64,000 nt of DNA from Erinaceus europaeus (GCF_950295315.1 NC_080176.1:33383006-33447005); one strand, 5' to 3'. Positions 23,180-34,720 are shown, counted from the first letter of the stretch. The notes: generated from the sequence alone by a model not told the origin. Translations and numbers: made by a program.

Positions 23180-23510
23180 GTAATTGTAATGTGTGGGTCC
23201 TGATTTGGATGCTAATTTTAATAAACTACTTAAGGAAACAGAGAAAATAAAATGTGATGATATTAAGGAACTGTTTTTTTCTGTTGCAAGTTAAAATAGT
23301 ACTTGAGTTACATTAAACAAAAAGCCATCTCTATCTGCTAGAACTGTATAAGTATTTACAAGCAAAACTATGTAGAAAGTATAAGAAGATTAAATTAGAA
23401 AAAATAATTACTGAAGTTTGTGTTTGGATAACCTAGTTTCATTATACTGGTTTCTCTACATTTGTATTATCTGACATTTTCCACAGAAAAAGAAGTATTT
23501 TAAGCAATTA
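23180..23510 (+). mobile_element. Ancient repeat, probably old L1 3' end
   Basis: 'tgatgatattaaggaactg', 'ttcattatactggtttctctac' and 'tgacattttccacagaaaaag' recall, from memory, the 3' UTR of ancient mammalian L1 repeats. The divergence is high. Confidence 0.35.
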
Positions 23511-23714
23511 GAGTGGTCTTGATGAGTGTGGGTTTTGGTGTGCATACTTGTGTGTAAATTAAAGAAAAAGGCAAACACTCAAGACTCAAGTGCTTGATGT
23601 CACTCCTGTTAGGCTGCCACTCAGTAGTATTTACTAAGATAAGCAACTATGCTGCAGTATTCAGTATTTTAGTATTCAGTATTTTAGGTGGAAGTAGCCT
23701 AAAAGTCCATCGCC

Positions 23715-23905
23715 AGATGACTAGATAAAGTCATAGGCCCCTTGGAAGAATATACCCAAAACAGACCTGCTAGCTTTTTCCAAGATGGAGGCCCCACAAG
23801 GGAAAGAAAGAGAGAGACAGGCTGGGAGTATGGATCAGCCTACCAATACCCATGTTCACTGGGGAAGCAATTACAGAAGCCAGACCTGCCACTTCAGGGT
23901 AACAG
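23715..23905 (+). mobile_element. L1 3' end fragment, internally shortened
   Basis: It joins the 'ggccccttggaagaatatacc' block to the 'gacaggctgggagtatggatc' block, omitting the middle of the usual module. Confidence 0.7.
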
Positions 23906-24051
23906 GGCCTTATCTGATACCTAGTTATTGTGCCCACACTCTGGGGGGTGAAGGCAGAGTTTGCAGTGGTAACCCTAGAATCACTGAAGACTTGCTTATT
24001 TCTCCTATGCTCATACAGACTGTACATCTTGTCCATGTCTATAATCAGAAT

Positions 24052-24509
24052 TGTTGCGACCCCAACGGGGGTTTGGGACTATTAGCATATGAATGACATC
24101 AGCCTGAGGCAGGGCACACAGAGAAGGGAATGTATAAAAGGCTTGGAGCAGGTTGCTTTCTTTGGCTGCTACTTCATCTTGGCAAAGTTGTTCCAGGTAT
24201 CTGCCATGGCTTCTCCTAGGAACCGAACACGTGTGACTCTGCTAGCCAGTAAACTTTTAAGACCCCTCTACAGACATGAGAAATCTATACTTCAGCTGAT
24301 AATTGTTTATCTTAAACTTCTGATAACTATACTCAGATTTTATGGACCTAGCATACTCTCAACCCCTCATGATAATTGCTTATTTTGCCTTTTACCTGTT
24401 TCACCCTAATAAACCTTGTATTGTTTAAACCCATTCCCAGCTCCCCACTGTGAATACTTTATGTGCCACAGCAGCTCCCCAAAAATCCCTTTTAAGTAAA
24501 GTTTCAACA
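24052..24509 (+). mobile_element. Probable solo LTR (458 bp)
   Basis: The termini are inverted (tgttg...caaca) with TG/CA ends. A TATA-like box 'tgtataaaagg' lies at ~24130 and a poly(A) signal 'aataaac' at ~24409, followed by a U5-like segment. No convincing TSD is found. The family is not the betaretroviral one at 41-50 kb. Confidence 0.6.
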
Positions 24510-24597
24510 ACAGACGGAGCCCTGGTGATAACCTTGGTGAAAACAAAAAGAAAAAAGTAGAATGAGAAGTTGGAGAAGGAAGATGAGGAAGAAGAGG

Positions 24598-24915
24598 AGT
24601 TATGGGATATATACTCTATGAAATACTACTTTACAATAAAAAAGACAATATTGTGTCCTTTGGGAAAAAATGGATAGTGATTATGTTTAGTGAAATAAGA
24701 GAAGAAAGAACTATCAGATGGTTTCACTTATGTAGAATCTAGAGAACTGATACAGATAAACTTGTAAGAGAATGAGAAGAGGACAAATTGTTTCTAAGAC
24801 TTTGTAAGAACTATGATGGTTATCTTAGGAGGGTGAGGACACTACTTTGATAAAAGGTGTGCTATACTCTGTAATCTTACAATTTTGTAATTTATTCATC
24901 ATAAATAAAAAATGG
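24598..24915 (+). mobile_element. Old L1 relic: ORF2 C-terminus and 3' UTR
   Basis: A decayed reading of the ORF2 tail (Y..KYYFTIKKTI; SDGFTYVES, compare [11 protein letters not shown]) is followed by A/T-rich 3' UTR ending 'ttcatcataaataaaaaatgg'. Confidence 0.6.
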
Positions 24916-25788
24916 ATGGGAAATAAGAGATGAGCAGCTACTGAGACAAGGAAGTCAAATTAGAAACTGGAGCATGAGACTGGATTATTTTTCCTTTAGT
25001 TTTTCAGGGATAAGATGGCAGAACAGGGTTTCTGCTATGCTTATTGTGATCACTGACATGATAGCAAGGCCTGTTCTTACAAGTCTGCTCAGGGCTTGGG
25101 TAACTAGTAAATAAAGGTTTGTTGAATGACTGCTAGATGTTATCAAGGCAATCATTTTCTATGATCCCAAACACTCCACCTTGTCACATGAGCCTGTCAT
25201 AAAGCAGCGGTGTCCATACAGCAGAGGTGTCTCATAGCCTATTGTGAGATATGTGGCCAACAAGTCATTACTAATAATGACAGGCAAATTTAGGAGAAGT
25301 GTGTCTTCTTGTTTCATAGAACAGAAATGTTGATCAGACCAGAGTTTTACATGAGATAACAGAGATAACACATGCCACCTGCCTTGCCTTCAAAGGCCCA
25401 AGTCAGATAAGTTCTGCCCCATATCCCAGTATGGCAGGCACATAACAGCTAGAACTCAGGGTTCAGTAATTCTTTCAGCCTCAGTTTCTGGAGCCCAATT
25501 AGCTCTGCAGAGACCCCATGTTAAAAACCCAACTTTAATCTCACCTGCTGTAGCCACTGGGTCAGAAGAGTCTGAGATCTCTGCCTTGCTCTGTTGGCAC
25601 AGACCATAGGACCAGCATCCCTTTTAGATAAGCTCTCCTGTTCCACTTTGCCTAGTTAACACCAAGCCACACCTGACCAGTGCTATGACTCCAGTGGTTC
25701 TCATACTTGAACATCTCTGAAATCTGGCTTTCTCTCATAAACACTGACACTTTCAACTAGATGAAATATCTAATAAGAGTTAGCACAA
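24916..25788. other. Unique DNA, nothing recognised
   Basis: No repeat or exon is recognised. Confidence 0.5.
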
Positions 25789-25888
25789 GGGGCTGGGGAG
25801 ACAGAAAAATGGCTCTGCAAAAGACTCTCAATCCTGAGGTTCTGAGGATCCAATTCCCAGCAACACCATAAGCTAAAGCTGAGTAGTG

Positions 25889-25970
<82 letters not shown>
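25789..25970 (+). mobile_element. Short C-type SINE ending in (CT)n(CA)n
   Basis: 'ggggctggggagacagaaaa', 'gatccaattcccagcaacac' and 'ataagctaaagctgagtagtg'. The element then runs into (CT)n at 25891-25940 and (CA)n at 25941-25970. Confidence 0.8.
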
Positions 25971-25984
25971 ACCTCCCTGGAGGG

Positions 25985-27155
25985 TCCTTCTCATCCTAAG
26001 CACTAAGAAGTAGCTCCTGAGTCATGAACACCATAGCCCAGGGCCTGGCCTTCCTTCTAGAGTGATATCATTCATCTTCTCTTGCCAGAAGCCTGGAAAC
26101 TTCCCTGAGTTCCATGCAGACTGATCCTGAAGACCCTCCTCAGAGGTGGAGCTGCCCAGTGCTCTGGCAGCTCTGACAGAATTGTGCTTCTGCACTAATC
26201 ATTGACAGAATTTCTGGTGGGGGCATTAGGGCAGATTCTGATACATACACAATGCACATATGTACATGCTCTCTCTCTTTCTCTCTTTCTCCTCTTTCAA
26301 ACATACAGACATACACATACACAAATGCATATTTCACTTCTGAGATGACACTACTGTCTCCAAGGCTTTTTGTTTTTATGAGTCCCCTGTTAGAATTAAA
26401 ATACTCCTGAGAGCAATTCATCTCTGGAAGCTAATAACTTAATTATCAGTTCGCTCTGCATCACCCTCAAGAGGCTGGAAGCAATAAGAGAGGCCAGTTC
26501 TCAGAGTTCTGAGGAGAATCCAGGTTCAAGGAATTTAGAAGAAGGTCTAGATAACCCATGGTGGGACTGTGACCTGACACTTCAGTCTGTGTGCCATGAG
26601 AGTACTGGGCCCTGAGTGGAGACTTAGAATGAGGAGCTAAAATCAAACAAGCAACCTGGGAAAGAAAACAACCCAGTTAATTCCTAGTTCACAGTGAGGC
26701 AGATTAGAGAGACTGCTCACTGTCACAGCTCACACAGCTTCTCCTGCAGGCCAGAGAGCCCTTCCTGACATGAGGTCAGGAGCTCTTGTGATGGGTGGTG
26801 AAAGTACACTCACACCACGCTCCCTTGCCCCCCTGTTACTCTCACCCTCACTCTAGTAGGGGAGCACAGCCCTTCCCAAAGATGTGACAGGACAGCAGGA
26901 TTTGGAAAGGTTTGGTGTAAACAGCCAACAAGCAACAAGCAAATGTCTAAGGGAGGAATTTCTATAAAGTTTTCCATAAAGTAAGCCTCCTTGGACAGCA
27001 GAGTGCAGGAACCTCCGAGCAGGGGATGTGCCTGGGCTTCTCTGCCCCTGGATCCATCCCTTTCATAAGTAGATCTTCCCAGTCTTATGACCTGCCTGAT
27101 CAGCCTGACATACCCAGTGTTCATTTATTTCCCTAGCCAGGTGTCCATCCTGATT
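25985..27155. other. Unique DNA, nothing recognised
   Basis: No coding exon or repeat is recognised. A CT-rich patch lies near 26270-26295. Confidence 0.5.
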
Positions 27156-27159
27156 TTCT

Positions 27160-27410
27160 AGTGTGCTATGGACTGAACTACAATCCTCTTCCTCCCCCCC
27201 ATAAGCCCCAAGATACAGACTGAGGTCCTAACCCCGAAGTGATACTATCTGGAGATGGGTTTTAAGGAAGTAATTAAGGTTAAGTGAGACCATAAGAACA
27301 GTGTGATAAAACTATCTCTCTTTCTCTCCCCCCCCAATTCCCCCATGCAGGACACAATGTGAAGATAAAGGTAGGTATCTATAAGCCAGGAAGACAGCCA
27401 TCCCCAGAAC
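27160..27410 (+). mobile_element. Probable MaLR (MLT1/MST-like) LTR fragment
   Basis: 'tgctatggactgaactacaa', 'tgaggtcctaaccccgaagtg' in part, 'ggaagtaattaaggttaag' and 'acacaatgtgaagataaagg' match my memory of the MST/MLT1 consensus. A CT/C run interrupts the middle. These are ancient, pan-mammalian elements. Confidence 0.6.
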
Positions 27411-28633
27411 CTTACTCTCAATCAGAAGGTTTTAAATGCTCTCAACGATTTCAAAGTCCAACTACACCTCATGAGAAGACAACCAAACAGCAGCCTGCTT
27501 GCAGGCCAGCCCTGGTAATATTCTGTAAACCAGAGCAGCACCGAGCTAGTGGGAGGGCCCCAGGCTGTGCAAAGTGCCTAAGAGTGTATGGTGGCTTTGA
27601 TTCTCCACAACGCCATGGGCCGTACCATGGGACCAAGCAGGAGATGTGATTTGTTTTTGTCAGGGGCCTAAGACCATGGTCTGGAGGTAGCACAATGAAA
27701 CATTCTTGACCTATGATTATTTGCTTTTTTCCTCTGGTGCTGCCATTCTGGAAGCTGCCTCAGAGGCTCACATAGGGATGCTTTCCTTCCACTTTCAACA
27801 CTCTTTAGCCATCATACCTCCCTGAGCATTGCACTGGGCTGTCAGGAGTCTCAGTTTCTCCTAGTTTTGGGTAGTAGCTTGAGTTTTCATTGGGGTTGGA
27901 GCCCAGAGGACTTGTTTGGTCAGAGCAGTTGAGGAATGTCAAGGTGGGCACTTGGAGTCTGAGGTATGAGAAGCCACCCACTCCCTTCCTAGGGCCAAGT
28001 AGGTAAGGCTGCCCACACCACACCTCCACTCAGCAGACTTCAGCAATGGCCAGGCTGCCCAGAAGTTGAGGACTATGTTCACAAGCAGGACAAAAATGTT
28101 CCATGTTGTGGTGGGAGACAACAGATTAGGACCTGAGCCCAAAGTGACAATGAAATCGATTATGGGCCTGCAAGGTCCCCATTCCCACCACGCCAAGGGC
28201 CTGCTACTCACCGCATCACTACCTCCTTTAACTGCCAGCCCCTTCTGCCAGCACCAGTTCCTAAGTGACTATCCCATCAGGCATTGTGTGTTTGAATGTA
28301 TTCATTATATTTTAATATGATTATGTTCAATCCAGTAGACTGAAACAGATTTGTCCAGATATATAATTAGTTTCTAAATGCTTATTATTCTTGGTGGCAG
28401 TGTTGGCAGAGGCTTTGTGCACAGAGAGGAGTTTGTCAGCTCTTCATAGCCATTAGCCATGGTTGTAGGGGCCTCATCTGTGAGTCTGGGGTAACCCTGG
28501 CTGCTCTGGGGCACACAGGCCTTAGCTTCTATTACAGTACACCTTGCACTTTGAGCCCCACTCCCTCATTACAGGGTCTCCAAGCTCCATCTAGAACCCC
28601 ACCCCTCTGCCTGCTAGGGATGCCCCCTTTTTC
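27411..28633. other. Unique DNA, nothing recognised
   Basis: Moderately GC-rich. No exon or repeat is recognised. Confidence 0.45.
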
Positions 28634-28639
28634 ATCTTT
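28634..28639 (+). repeat. Left 6-bp TSD of solo LTR
   Basis: 'atcttt' is repeated exactly at 29017-29022 on the far side of the LTR. Six base pairs is the typical duplication of betaretrovirus-like elements. Confidence 0.9.
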
Positions 28640-29016
28640 TGTCAGTCAAAGTTCAGGGTGCCAGTATGCCAGGCTAGCTTCATGGCGGGAGACAGATGAA
28701 CAGGGACACAAGGCTGAGTGGAGAAGCAGTATTTCTTTATTCACGAGAGAACGGTTCAAAAAACTAATCTAATCTAATCATAACCCAATTTTGTCTTGCC
28801 TCTCTCTCCTTCGGTGGAAGAGTCAGGAACCAAGGAAGTATGTAGGACAGGGGGCGGGGAGAAGGAAGAAGCGCGAAATAGCAAGGACTAAACCAAAATC
28901 TCCTGGAGGCAGGGGGAGTAAGACCAAACCAATGTAACAGAATGACCATGTAAATAGACCACAACGTCAGAAGGGACAGAAGGGATCCCAGAAGCAGAAC
29001 TAGAAGCATACCAACA
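28640..29016 (-). mobile_element. Solo LTR, betaretrovirus-like (377 bp)
   Basis: It starts tgttggtatgc and ends ...ctgaca on the minus strand, with a perfect 6-bp TSD (atcttt). It belongs to the LTR family of the 41-50 kb elements, sharing 'gagactgtttacataa'-like U3 and the 'cccgccatgaagctagcc' U5. It also has a poly(A) signal (aataaag) and the PBS-like block 'tggcaccctgaactttgact' inside its U5 end. No internal region remains, so LTR-LTR recombination removed it. Confidence 0.92.
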
Positions 29017-29022
29017 ATCTTT

Positions 29023-29938
29023 GATAGAAAACTCTGTTCCCAACACAACAGACCCCTTTGTGGGCCCCCATAAGACCTTGCCCTCAATGTGGATAAACAA
29101 GGGTAGAAAATTACATCCTCCAAAGGAAGGCTGGACAACATACTCTATCTTCCACCTGAGGAAGATGGGTCCTAAAATTGGAGCATCTTGGAACATCCCT
29201 ACTCATGACCACAGAATGTGAGCTCAGATCTACAGGGATGCAGAGGTCACATAGGCTCCTAAGCTGAATATGGGCACCAGATCAGATCGAATTGATGGGG
29301 TTTACAGTCAAGTAACATTTATACACCTTTCACCTATTTGGGAGCTACTCTTGTCCCTGATGCAGCTTTCTAGCCCTTTTTCCAGCCATGACATCTTCTC
29401 CCCAGACAATAACTTGGGTCCACCTGCATATCAGATGTGAGGCTCAGAAAAAAAAAAAAAAACTAGTATAGTCACAGGCCCTTTGGAATATAACTAAAAT
29501 AGGCCTACTAGCTATCTACAAAACAGAGACCCCCAACTCTTCATCTGCACTACTCCAGCCTTTTGGTTCACAATTAGTCAATAATTTGTATGGCTTTAGA
29601 TGTTAACTCTTCATGATGCAGCAGATGACCCCACCTTGTGTCCTGGAGCCCTGCTTCCCCAGAGCCCAGACCCACTAGGGAAAGAGAAAGACAGGCTGGG
29701 AGTATGGATTGACCTGACAACACCAATGTCCAGCAGAGAAACTATTACAGAAACCAGACCTTCCACCTTCTGCACCCCATAATGACCCTGGGTCCATGGT
29801 CCCAGAGGGATAAAGAATAGGAAAGCTGTCAGGGAAGGGATATGGAGATCTGGTGGTAGAAACTGTGTGAAGTTGTCCCCCTCTTATCCTATGATTTTTG
29901 TCATTGTTTAATTTTTATAAATAAAAAAAAATCAAGCA
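29023..29938 (+). mobile_element. L1 3' UTR/3' end (long-UTR subfamily)
   Basis: It aligns along its length with 2660-3592 and ends in the common 3' module and 'ttataaataaaaaaaaatc'. The solo LTR adjoins its left edge. Confidence 0.75.
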
Positions 29939-30244
29939 GCAGAAACTAACAAAAACTAAAAGAAATGAAAAGGAAGGAAAAGACAAGAAAACTCTGTTCC
30001 TCACAGTTCAGGGACCTAGAGGATGGCAGCTCCCACATTGGCCAAAGTGTCCCCAGAGACAAAGGGCAGGTCCACCCACATCCAATGTCCCCCATGTGTG
30101 GCATCTCTAAGCAATAGCCCTTCTCATCCTCTCTCCAGACTCAATAGGGCTCCTGGTACTTGAATGAGCCTGGGCCTCCAGTGTGGCTCAAGCTCTGGAC
30201 TTCCCAAATGGTGACTTCGCTTTGTGGTTTAAATGGCCCCAGCA

Positions 30245-30392
30245 TAGCATGGGCTAAGCTATGGTAGAGCACACACGTTATAATGCCCAAGGACCTGGTT
30301 CAAACGTTCAGTCCCTACCTGCAGAGGGTTGAGGGGGAGTTTTATGAGAAGTGAACCAGTGCTCCAGGTATTTGTCTATCTATCTCTATCGA
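30245..30392 (+). mobile_element. ERI-type SINE head
   Basis: 'ggctaagctatggtagagcac', 'ggacctggttcaaacgttc', 'ctacctgcagagggttgag' and 'gagaagtgaaccagtgctcc'. The body runs into the adjacent purine tract. Confidence 0.7.
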
Positions 30393-30606
30393 GGAGAAGG
30401 AGAAGAAAGAGGAGGAGGAGGAGAAGGCAGAGGAGGAGGAGAAGGCTGAGGAGAAAGAGGAGGAGGAGAAGAAAGAGGAGAAAGAGGAGGAGGAGAAGAA
30501 AGAGGAGAAAGAGGAGGAGGAGAAGAAAGAGGAGGAGACAGAGGAGGAGGAGGCAGAGGAGGAGGAGGAGAAGGAAGAGGAGGAGGAGGAGGAGAAGAAG
30601 AAGAAA
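30390..30606. repeat. (GAGGA/GAAGA)n polypurine tract, ~215 bp
   Basis: A near-perfect purine strand, with only isolated C or T. Reading frames of poly-Arg/Lys or poly-Pro/Ser through it are artefacts. Confidence 0.95.
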
Positions 30607-31085
30607 ACATCACAGTGAGAAGCCTAGAATAAAACAGATCCCCAGAAGCCCTTGACTGCCCATCACTGGTGCCCACTGGAATCCTCTGGAAGAGAGTTTT
30701 TTGGTTATCTTTAACATCTAGCTCCTCTTGAGCAATTCTTGGAGGCTGGGATTGGAAGTGCTGGTTGCCTCTCTCAGTCCCGACTATGTTCCACTCTTTC
30801 CCAAGCAAACCTTACAGTCATCTAGGGGACCTGTCCTATTTTCCCAGAAGCACCATGAAGGTATGCGGATCAGTGCTCACTATAACCCTAACCATGACCA
30901 GGAACCCAGAGTTATATACTGACATAGACAGAACACAAATAAGAAAAGAACACAAGCTTCAGCAGACACACAAGCTTCAAGCATGAGCTTTGTTCCTGTA
31001 CAAGATTAAGTTGCTATTGGCACCCAGAAAATCTTATTCCTACACCTCCCCAGATAGCCACCATTCTCCATTGGGTAAATAATGC
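30607..31085. other. Unique DNA, nothing recognised
   Basis: No repeat or exon is recognised. Confidence 0.45.
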
Positions 31086-31089
31086 CTGA

Positions 31090-31175
31090 GATGACAAGGG
31101 GAGGGGGAATTTTAACCTGGGACCTCATGCATGGCAGTGTGTGCACTACCAGATAAGCTATCTCCTCGTCTATAA
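31090..31175 (-). mobile_element. Short C-type SINE fragment
   Basis: The minus strand carries 'gagatagcttatctggtagtg' and 'gaggtcccaggttaaaattcc'. Confidence 0.6.
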
Positions 31176-31389
31176 AACATTACCTGTTCACCCTGTCTTT
31201 GCTTTTCAATCCTTCCACAAAGTTACCTTGCTGACTTTTTATTTTTGGTAACAGTCCCATTGATTCATCTTTTTATGATCTAATATTTACTTTTTTAACT
31301 AAATGTTCAGTTATTCAGGTCATGTTTCTCCATGATCTTTCTCTTTATTGCTTCTTATTTTTCTTTGAATCTTAAGTTTCATTTTTTCA

Positions 31390-31600
31390 GTTCAAGCTCC
31401 CCTGTCCCCACTTTCAGAGAAGAAGCTTCATGAGTGGTGAAGCAGGCCTGGGGGTGTCTCTACTTTTCTCACCCTCTCTATCTGCCTTTCCCTCTCTATC
31501 TCTTTGTGTTTCTATCAATAGAAAGAAAGAAAAAAATTAGTTATTGGGGAGTGGAGGATTCATTGTGCAGGCACCAAGTTCCAGCAATAAGTGTGGTGGT
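31390..31600 (+). mobile_element. ERI-type SINE, 5'-truncated
   Basis: It starts in the core ('gagaagaagcttcatgagtgg') and ends with the '(gca)ggcaccaagttccagcaata' module. Confidence 0.75.
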
Positions 31601-31616
31601 AATAATAAATTAAATT

Positions 31617-31840
31617 GGGGTCAGGTGGTGGCGAACCTGGTTGAGCACATGTATTACAATGCACAAGTACCCAGGTTCGAGCCCCCAGTCCCCACCTGCA
31701 GGGGGAAAGCTTTATGAGTGATGAAGCAGGGCTGCAGGTGTCTCTCTGTCTCTCTCCCTCTCTATTACACACCTCCCTCTTGATTTCTGGCTGTCTCTAT
31801 CCAATAAATAAATATAATTTTAAAAAATTAAAAAAATAAT
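31617..31840 (+). mobile_element. ERI-type SINE, B type, 16-bp TSD
   Basis: 'ggggtcaggtggtggcgaacc', B box 'ggttcgagccc', and the standard core and tail. Perfect TSD 'aataataaattaaatt' lies at 31601-31616 and 31841-31856. Confidence 0.93.
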
Positions 31841-32251
31841 AATAATAAATTAAATTAATCACATGCACTTGCAAAAAAAAGTAACCAAAACTGTCATAGA
31901 GAAATTTGGTAGAGGGTATGATGACTTACACTCACCATATATGAGTGTGAAATTACACCCATGAAATCTTATAATTTTTAAAAATTCTGTTAAATCACTA
32001 AAGAAAAAGAAGAAGGAAGAGGAGAAGGAGAAGAAGAAGGAGAAGAAACAAGAGGATGGAGAAGAATAAGGGGAAGGGGAAAGGGAAGGAGGAGGAGGAA
32101 GAGGAGAGGAAAAAAAAAAACCTCCCAGAAGACATTAAGACATTCATGTTGGACAGCTCCTGTCTTCCCCACCACTTCTTATTCTCTGTGCAAGTATACT
32201 AGTGACTTCCCAGCTCTTCTTATGTGGAGATAATTTCCAGGGCTTTTATAT

Positions 32252-32493
32252 ATTCTTTTTTTTTTTTGCCTCCAGGGCTATCAGTGGAGCTCAGTGCTGG
32301 CACTATGAATCCACAGCCCCCAGCAGCTATTTTTTTTCCATTTTATTGGATAGAACAAAAAGAAATTGAGATAGGAGGGGGAGACAGAAAGAGAGAGGGA
32401 AAGATAGATGCAGGATCTCAAACATGTATATTTGCGTGTATCCTTATGCTTATCCTGTCTGTGCTTAACCAGGTGCATCATCACCTGACCCTG
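32252..32493 (-). mobile_element. ERI-type SINE, A type
   Basis: It is reversed: a T-run and 'gcctccagggctatcagtgg' at the left, a tRNA-like head at the right ('ggtcaggtgatgatgcacc' on minus). The B-box region is decayed. Confidence 0.8.
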
Positions 32494-32639
32494 GGCTTTA
32501 AGATAGTCTAAGTATTTTTAGAAGTTTAAAATTTCTACAATTTGGGGACTAAAACTTTCAGTATCTGTGGGCAGGTTAGACACAGTAAGCATTGTAGAAC
32601 CATCTCATCTCAAATCACAGACCCTGCAAAAACCCAAAT

Positions 32640-32930
32640 GTGAGGACTGAAAGACAGCTCACTAGGTAAAACATGTGCCTTGCCATGTGTGCAGCCCAGG
32701 TTCGAGTCCTGACATCACATGGGAGGTGCAATAGCAGTGTTGGAAGCTCTGGTGCTATCCCTCTCTCTATCTCTCTCTCTCTTCCACACACACACACACT
32801 TCCCCCATCTGAATGGAAAAGTCACTGAAGATAGTGACATCATCTATGTGCAAGGTCACAGCTCCAAAAACAAAAAAGAAAAGAGAAAAGGGAAGAAAGA
32901 AGGGAAAAGAAAAAATAAATCTGACTTCCG
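32640..32930 (+). mobile_element. Short SINE
   Basis: 'gtgaggactgaaagacagctc', B box 'ggttcgagtcc', 'ctctggtgctatccctctc' and 'tctgaatggaaaagtcactg', with an A-rich tail. Confidence 0.75.
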
Positions 32931-32934
32931 GGAG

Positions 32935-33247
32935 GCATGGTTTATGAAGTAGCTGCAATCAGACCTTCACTCTCCCTGAAACAACTATTGTATACAACAA
33001 GAGGTCGAGTTGGACATATAATCTACAGCTGAAAAAATCCACAACCTCAGGTGGGTGCCTGTGCGTGGGATTGGGGAAACAGAGTAGTGGGTTGGAAGAT
33101 ATGGTCGGTGGAAACCAGAGTTCTGGGAAGACAGCACTCAGCACCAACCTGTGCCATCTTGGACAGTAACGTATTATCAGACTCCCCAGAAGAAAAGAAA
33201 TTGGAGCTTAAAACCTCTCAATCTTTGACTCAGGGTTTTTGTTTTTA

Positions 33248-33284
<37 letters not shown>

Positions 33285-33345
33285 CCCGTTTATTTTTTCT
33301 CAATCTGAGTTTAAGACAAAGACATAAAACTAAGCCTACAAGATA
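32935..33345 (+). mobile_element. Possible L1 5' region upstream of ORF1
   Basis: It lies just upstream of the ORF1 relic in the same orientation and has no other identity. It includes a (GT)n run at 33249-33283. The assignment rests on position only. Confidence 0.35.
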
Positions 33346-33389
33346 GCCCAGAACACCCCTACTCCCACCCACTGCAGCAGATTCTTCTT

Positions 33390-33785
33390 CTAGCGTTTGC
33401 CCTTCTTCCGTAGCCAGTCAACAGCGTCAGGTTGAGCCTGATGTAAAGGTTCGAGACCTCCTTTGAATCTGGAGAGGTGGCAGTCGTTGACTATGTGGGT
33501 CATAGTCTGTCTGTAGCCCCAGGGGCAGTTCAGGTAGTCTCTGGCTCCCCAGCGATGGAACATAGCGGCGCACCGGCCATGGCCTGTTCGATAGCGATTG
33601 AGGAGGGCCCAATCATAACGTGCTAGGTCAAAGCCGGGTTGACGCTTGCAGGGGTCTGTGATGAGGTGTTTGTTCTTTACGTCAGCTGACTGCCAACTCT
33701 GTTTCCAAGAGTCTGGAACAGAGAAGTTCAGTGACTGCAGCAGATTATACAAATAAGTGGAACGCAAAGACCACAGCAGCACCAC
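33390..33785 (-). pseudogene. C-terminal segment of a non-L1 non-LTR retrotransposon ORF
   Basis: An open frame of ~131 codons (ATG absent; GTG at the edge). It has the pattern RQPGFDLARYDWALLNRYR, TGHGRC, HRWGARD, a knuckle-like CPWG...QTMTHIVNDC and LEPLHQAQPDAVDWL. This order (DP..RQPGFDL / LNR.RTG.GRC / C.CG..QTM.HIV..C / GGL..LH..D.A..WL) is what I recall downstream of the RT in jockey/CR1-like non-LTR elements of arthropods and other invertebrates. It is not from L1 or BovB. The second Cys of the usual CxCG is Trp here. The frame is otherwise uninterrupted. It sits antisense between L1 5'-like sequence and the ORF1 relic. Confidence 0.5.
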
Positions 33786-33849
33786 CTGCTGGTCAACAAT
33801 AACGAATACCGTACATGCAAAAACGAAGAGCCAAATAATAATGCCTCAA

Positions 33850-34720
33850 ATAGAGAGAAGCAAATCGGACAAAATCCAAGAAATTCCAGATGCAGAGTCT
33901 ATTAGAGACAAACTATAGAAATCTTATGAGAACTCTACAAATTTAAGCAAGCATTGAAAGAGCATTTTACTTTGGAATTAAGACATGCAAAAGAGGAATT
34001 TGATAAAAGGCCACAAAGCATGAAAGAAGATCTTAAAACAGAGTTCACTAAGCAGTTAAGCAGCATGAAAGAAAAATTTCAAACATAACTGCAATGACTG
34101 AAAGACAATTTTAGTACAGTTCAAACTCAGGTAGAAGGCTTAGGAAATGGACTCACACATGCCAAAGAAAGAATTTCCAATCTAGAAGACACAATTAGCC
34201 CACTCTTTCAATTCAAAAATGAGGGAGACGAAAGGTTTAGAAAGAATGAAGCTACTCTCTGTGAAATTGCAGACTCCATAAAAAGGTTGAATATACAAGT
34301 TATAGGGATACCTAAGGAGGTAGACTGGATCAAAAGTCTAGAGGTATCCAGAGAAGTTTCAGATGAAAATTTCCCTCACCTAGGCAATCCTCAGAACATA
34401 TTTATTTTGAAGGCAGACAGATCACCCAGGTTCACAAATCCAAAAATGATCAACACCAAGGCACATTATTGTAAAATCATTAAAACTCAATGACAAGGAA
34501 AAAAAATTGTAGGTTGATAGGGAAAGGAAAGAAGTTACATACAAATGGAGAAATATCAGACTCTCATCAAATTTTTCTTCACAAATCCTGGAGGCAAGGA
34601 GAGAGTGGAATGATGTATTAAAGGCACTAAAGGAGAGGGAACTTGTATTCTGCAAGATTATCCTTCAAGTATGAGGGAGAAATAAAGGTATTCCCAAATA
34701 TTTAAAAACTAAAGGAATTT
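33850..34720 (+). pseudogene. L1 ORF1 relic (old L1)
   Basis: ORF1p is the L1 RNA-binding coiled-coil protein. A coiled-coil-like N-terminal part (frames rich in K/E/L, with stops) is followed by the readable 34287-34490 segment. There VIGIPKEV...SDENFPHL parallels the ENFP.L region of ORF1p RNA-recognition domains. Several stops and frameshifts disrupt it. Confidence 0.55.

Noticed and set aside
30329..30655. Arg/Lys-rich ORF on the plus strand and Pro/Ser-rich ORF on the minus strand
   Set aside because: Both are translations of the GAGGA polypurine tract.
33051..33248. Short plus-strand ORF
   Set aside because: It lies in L1 5'-like sequence and has no family features.
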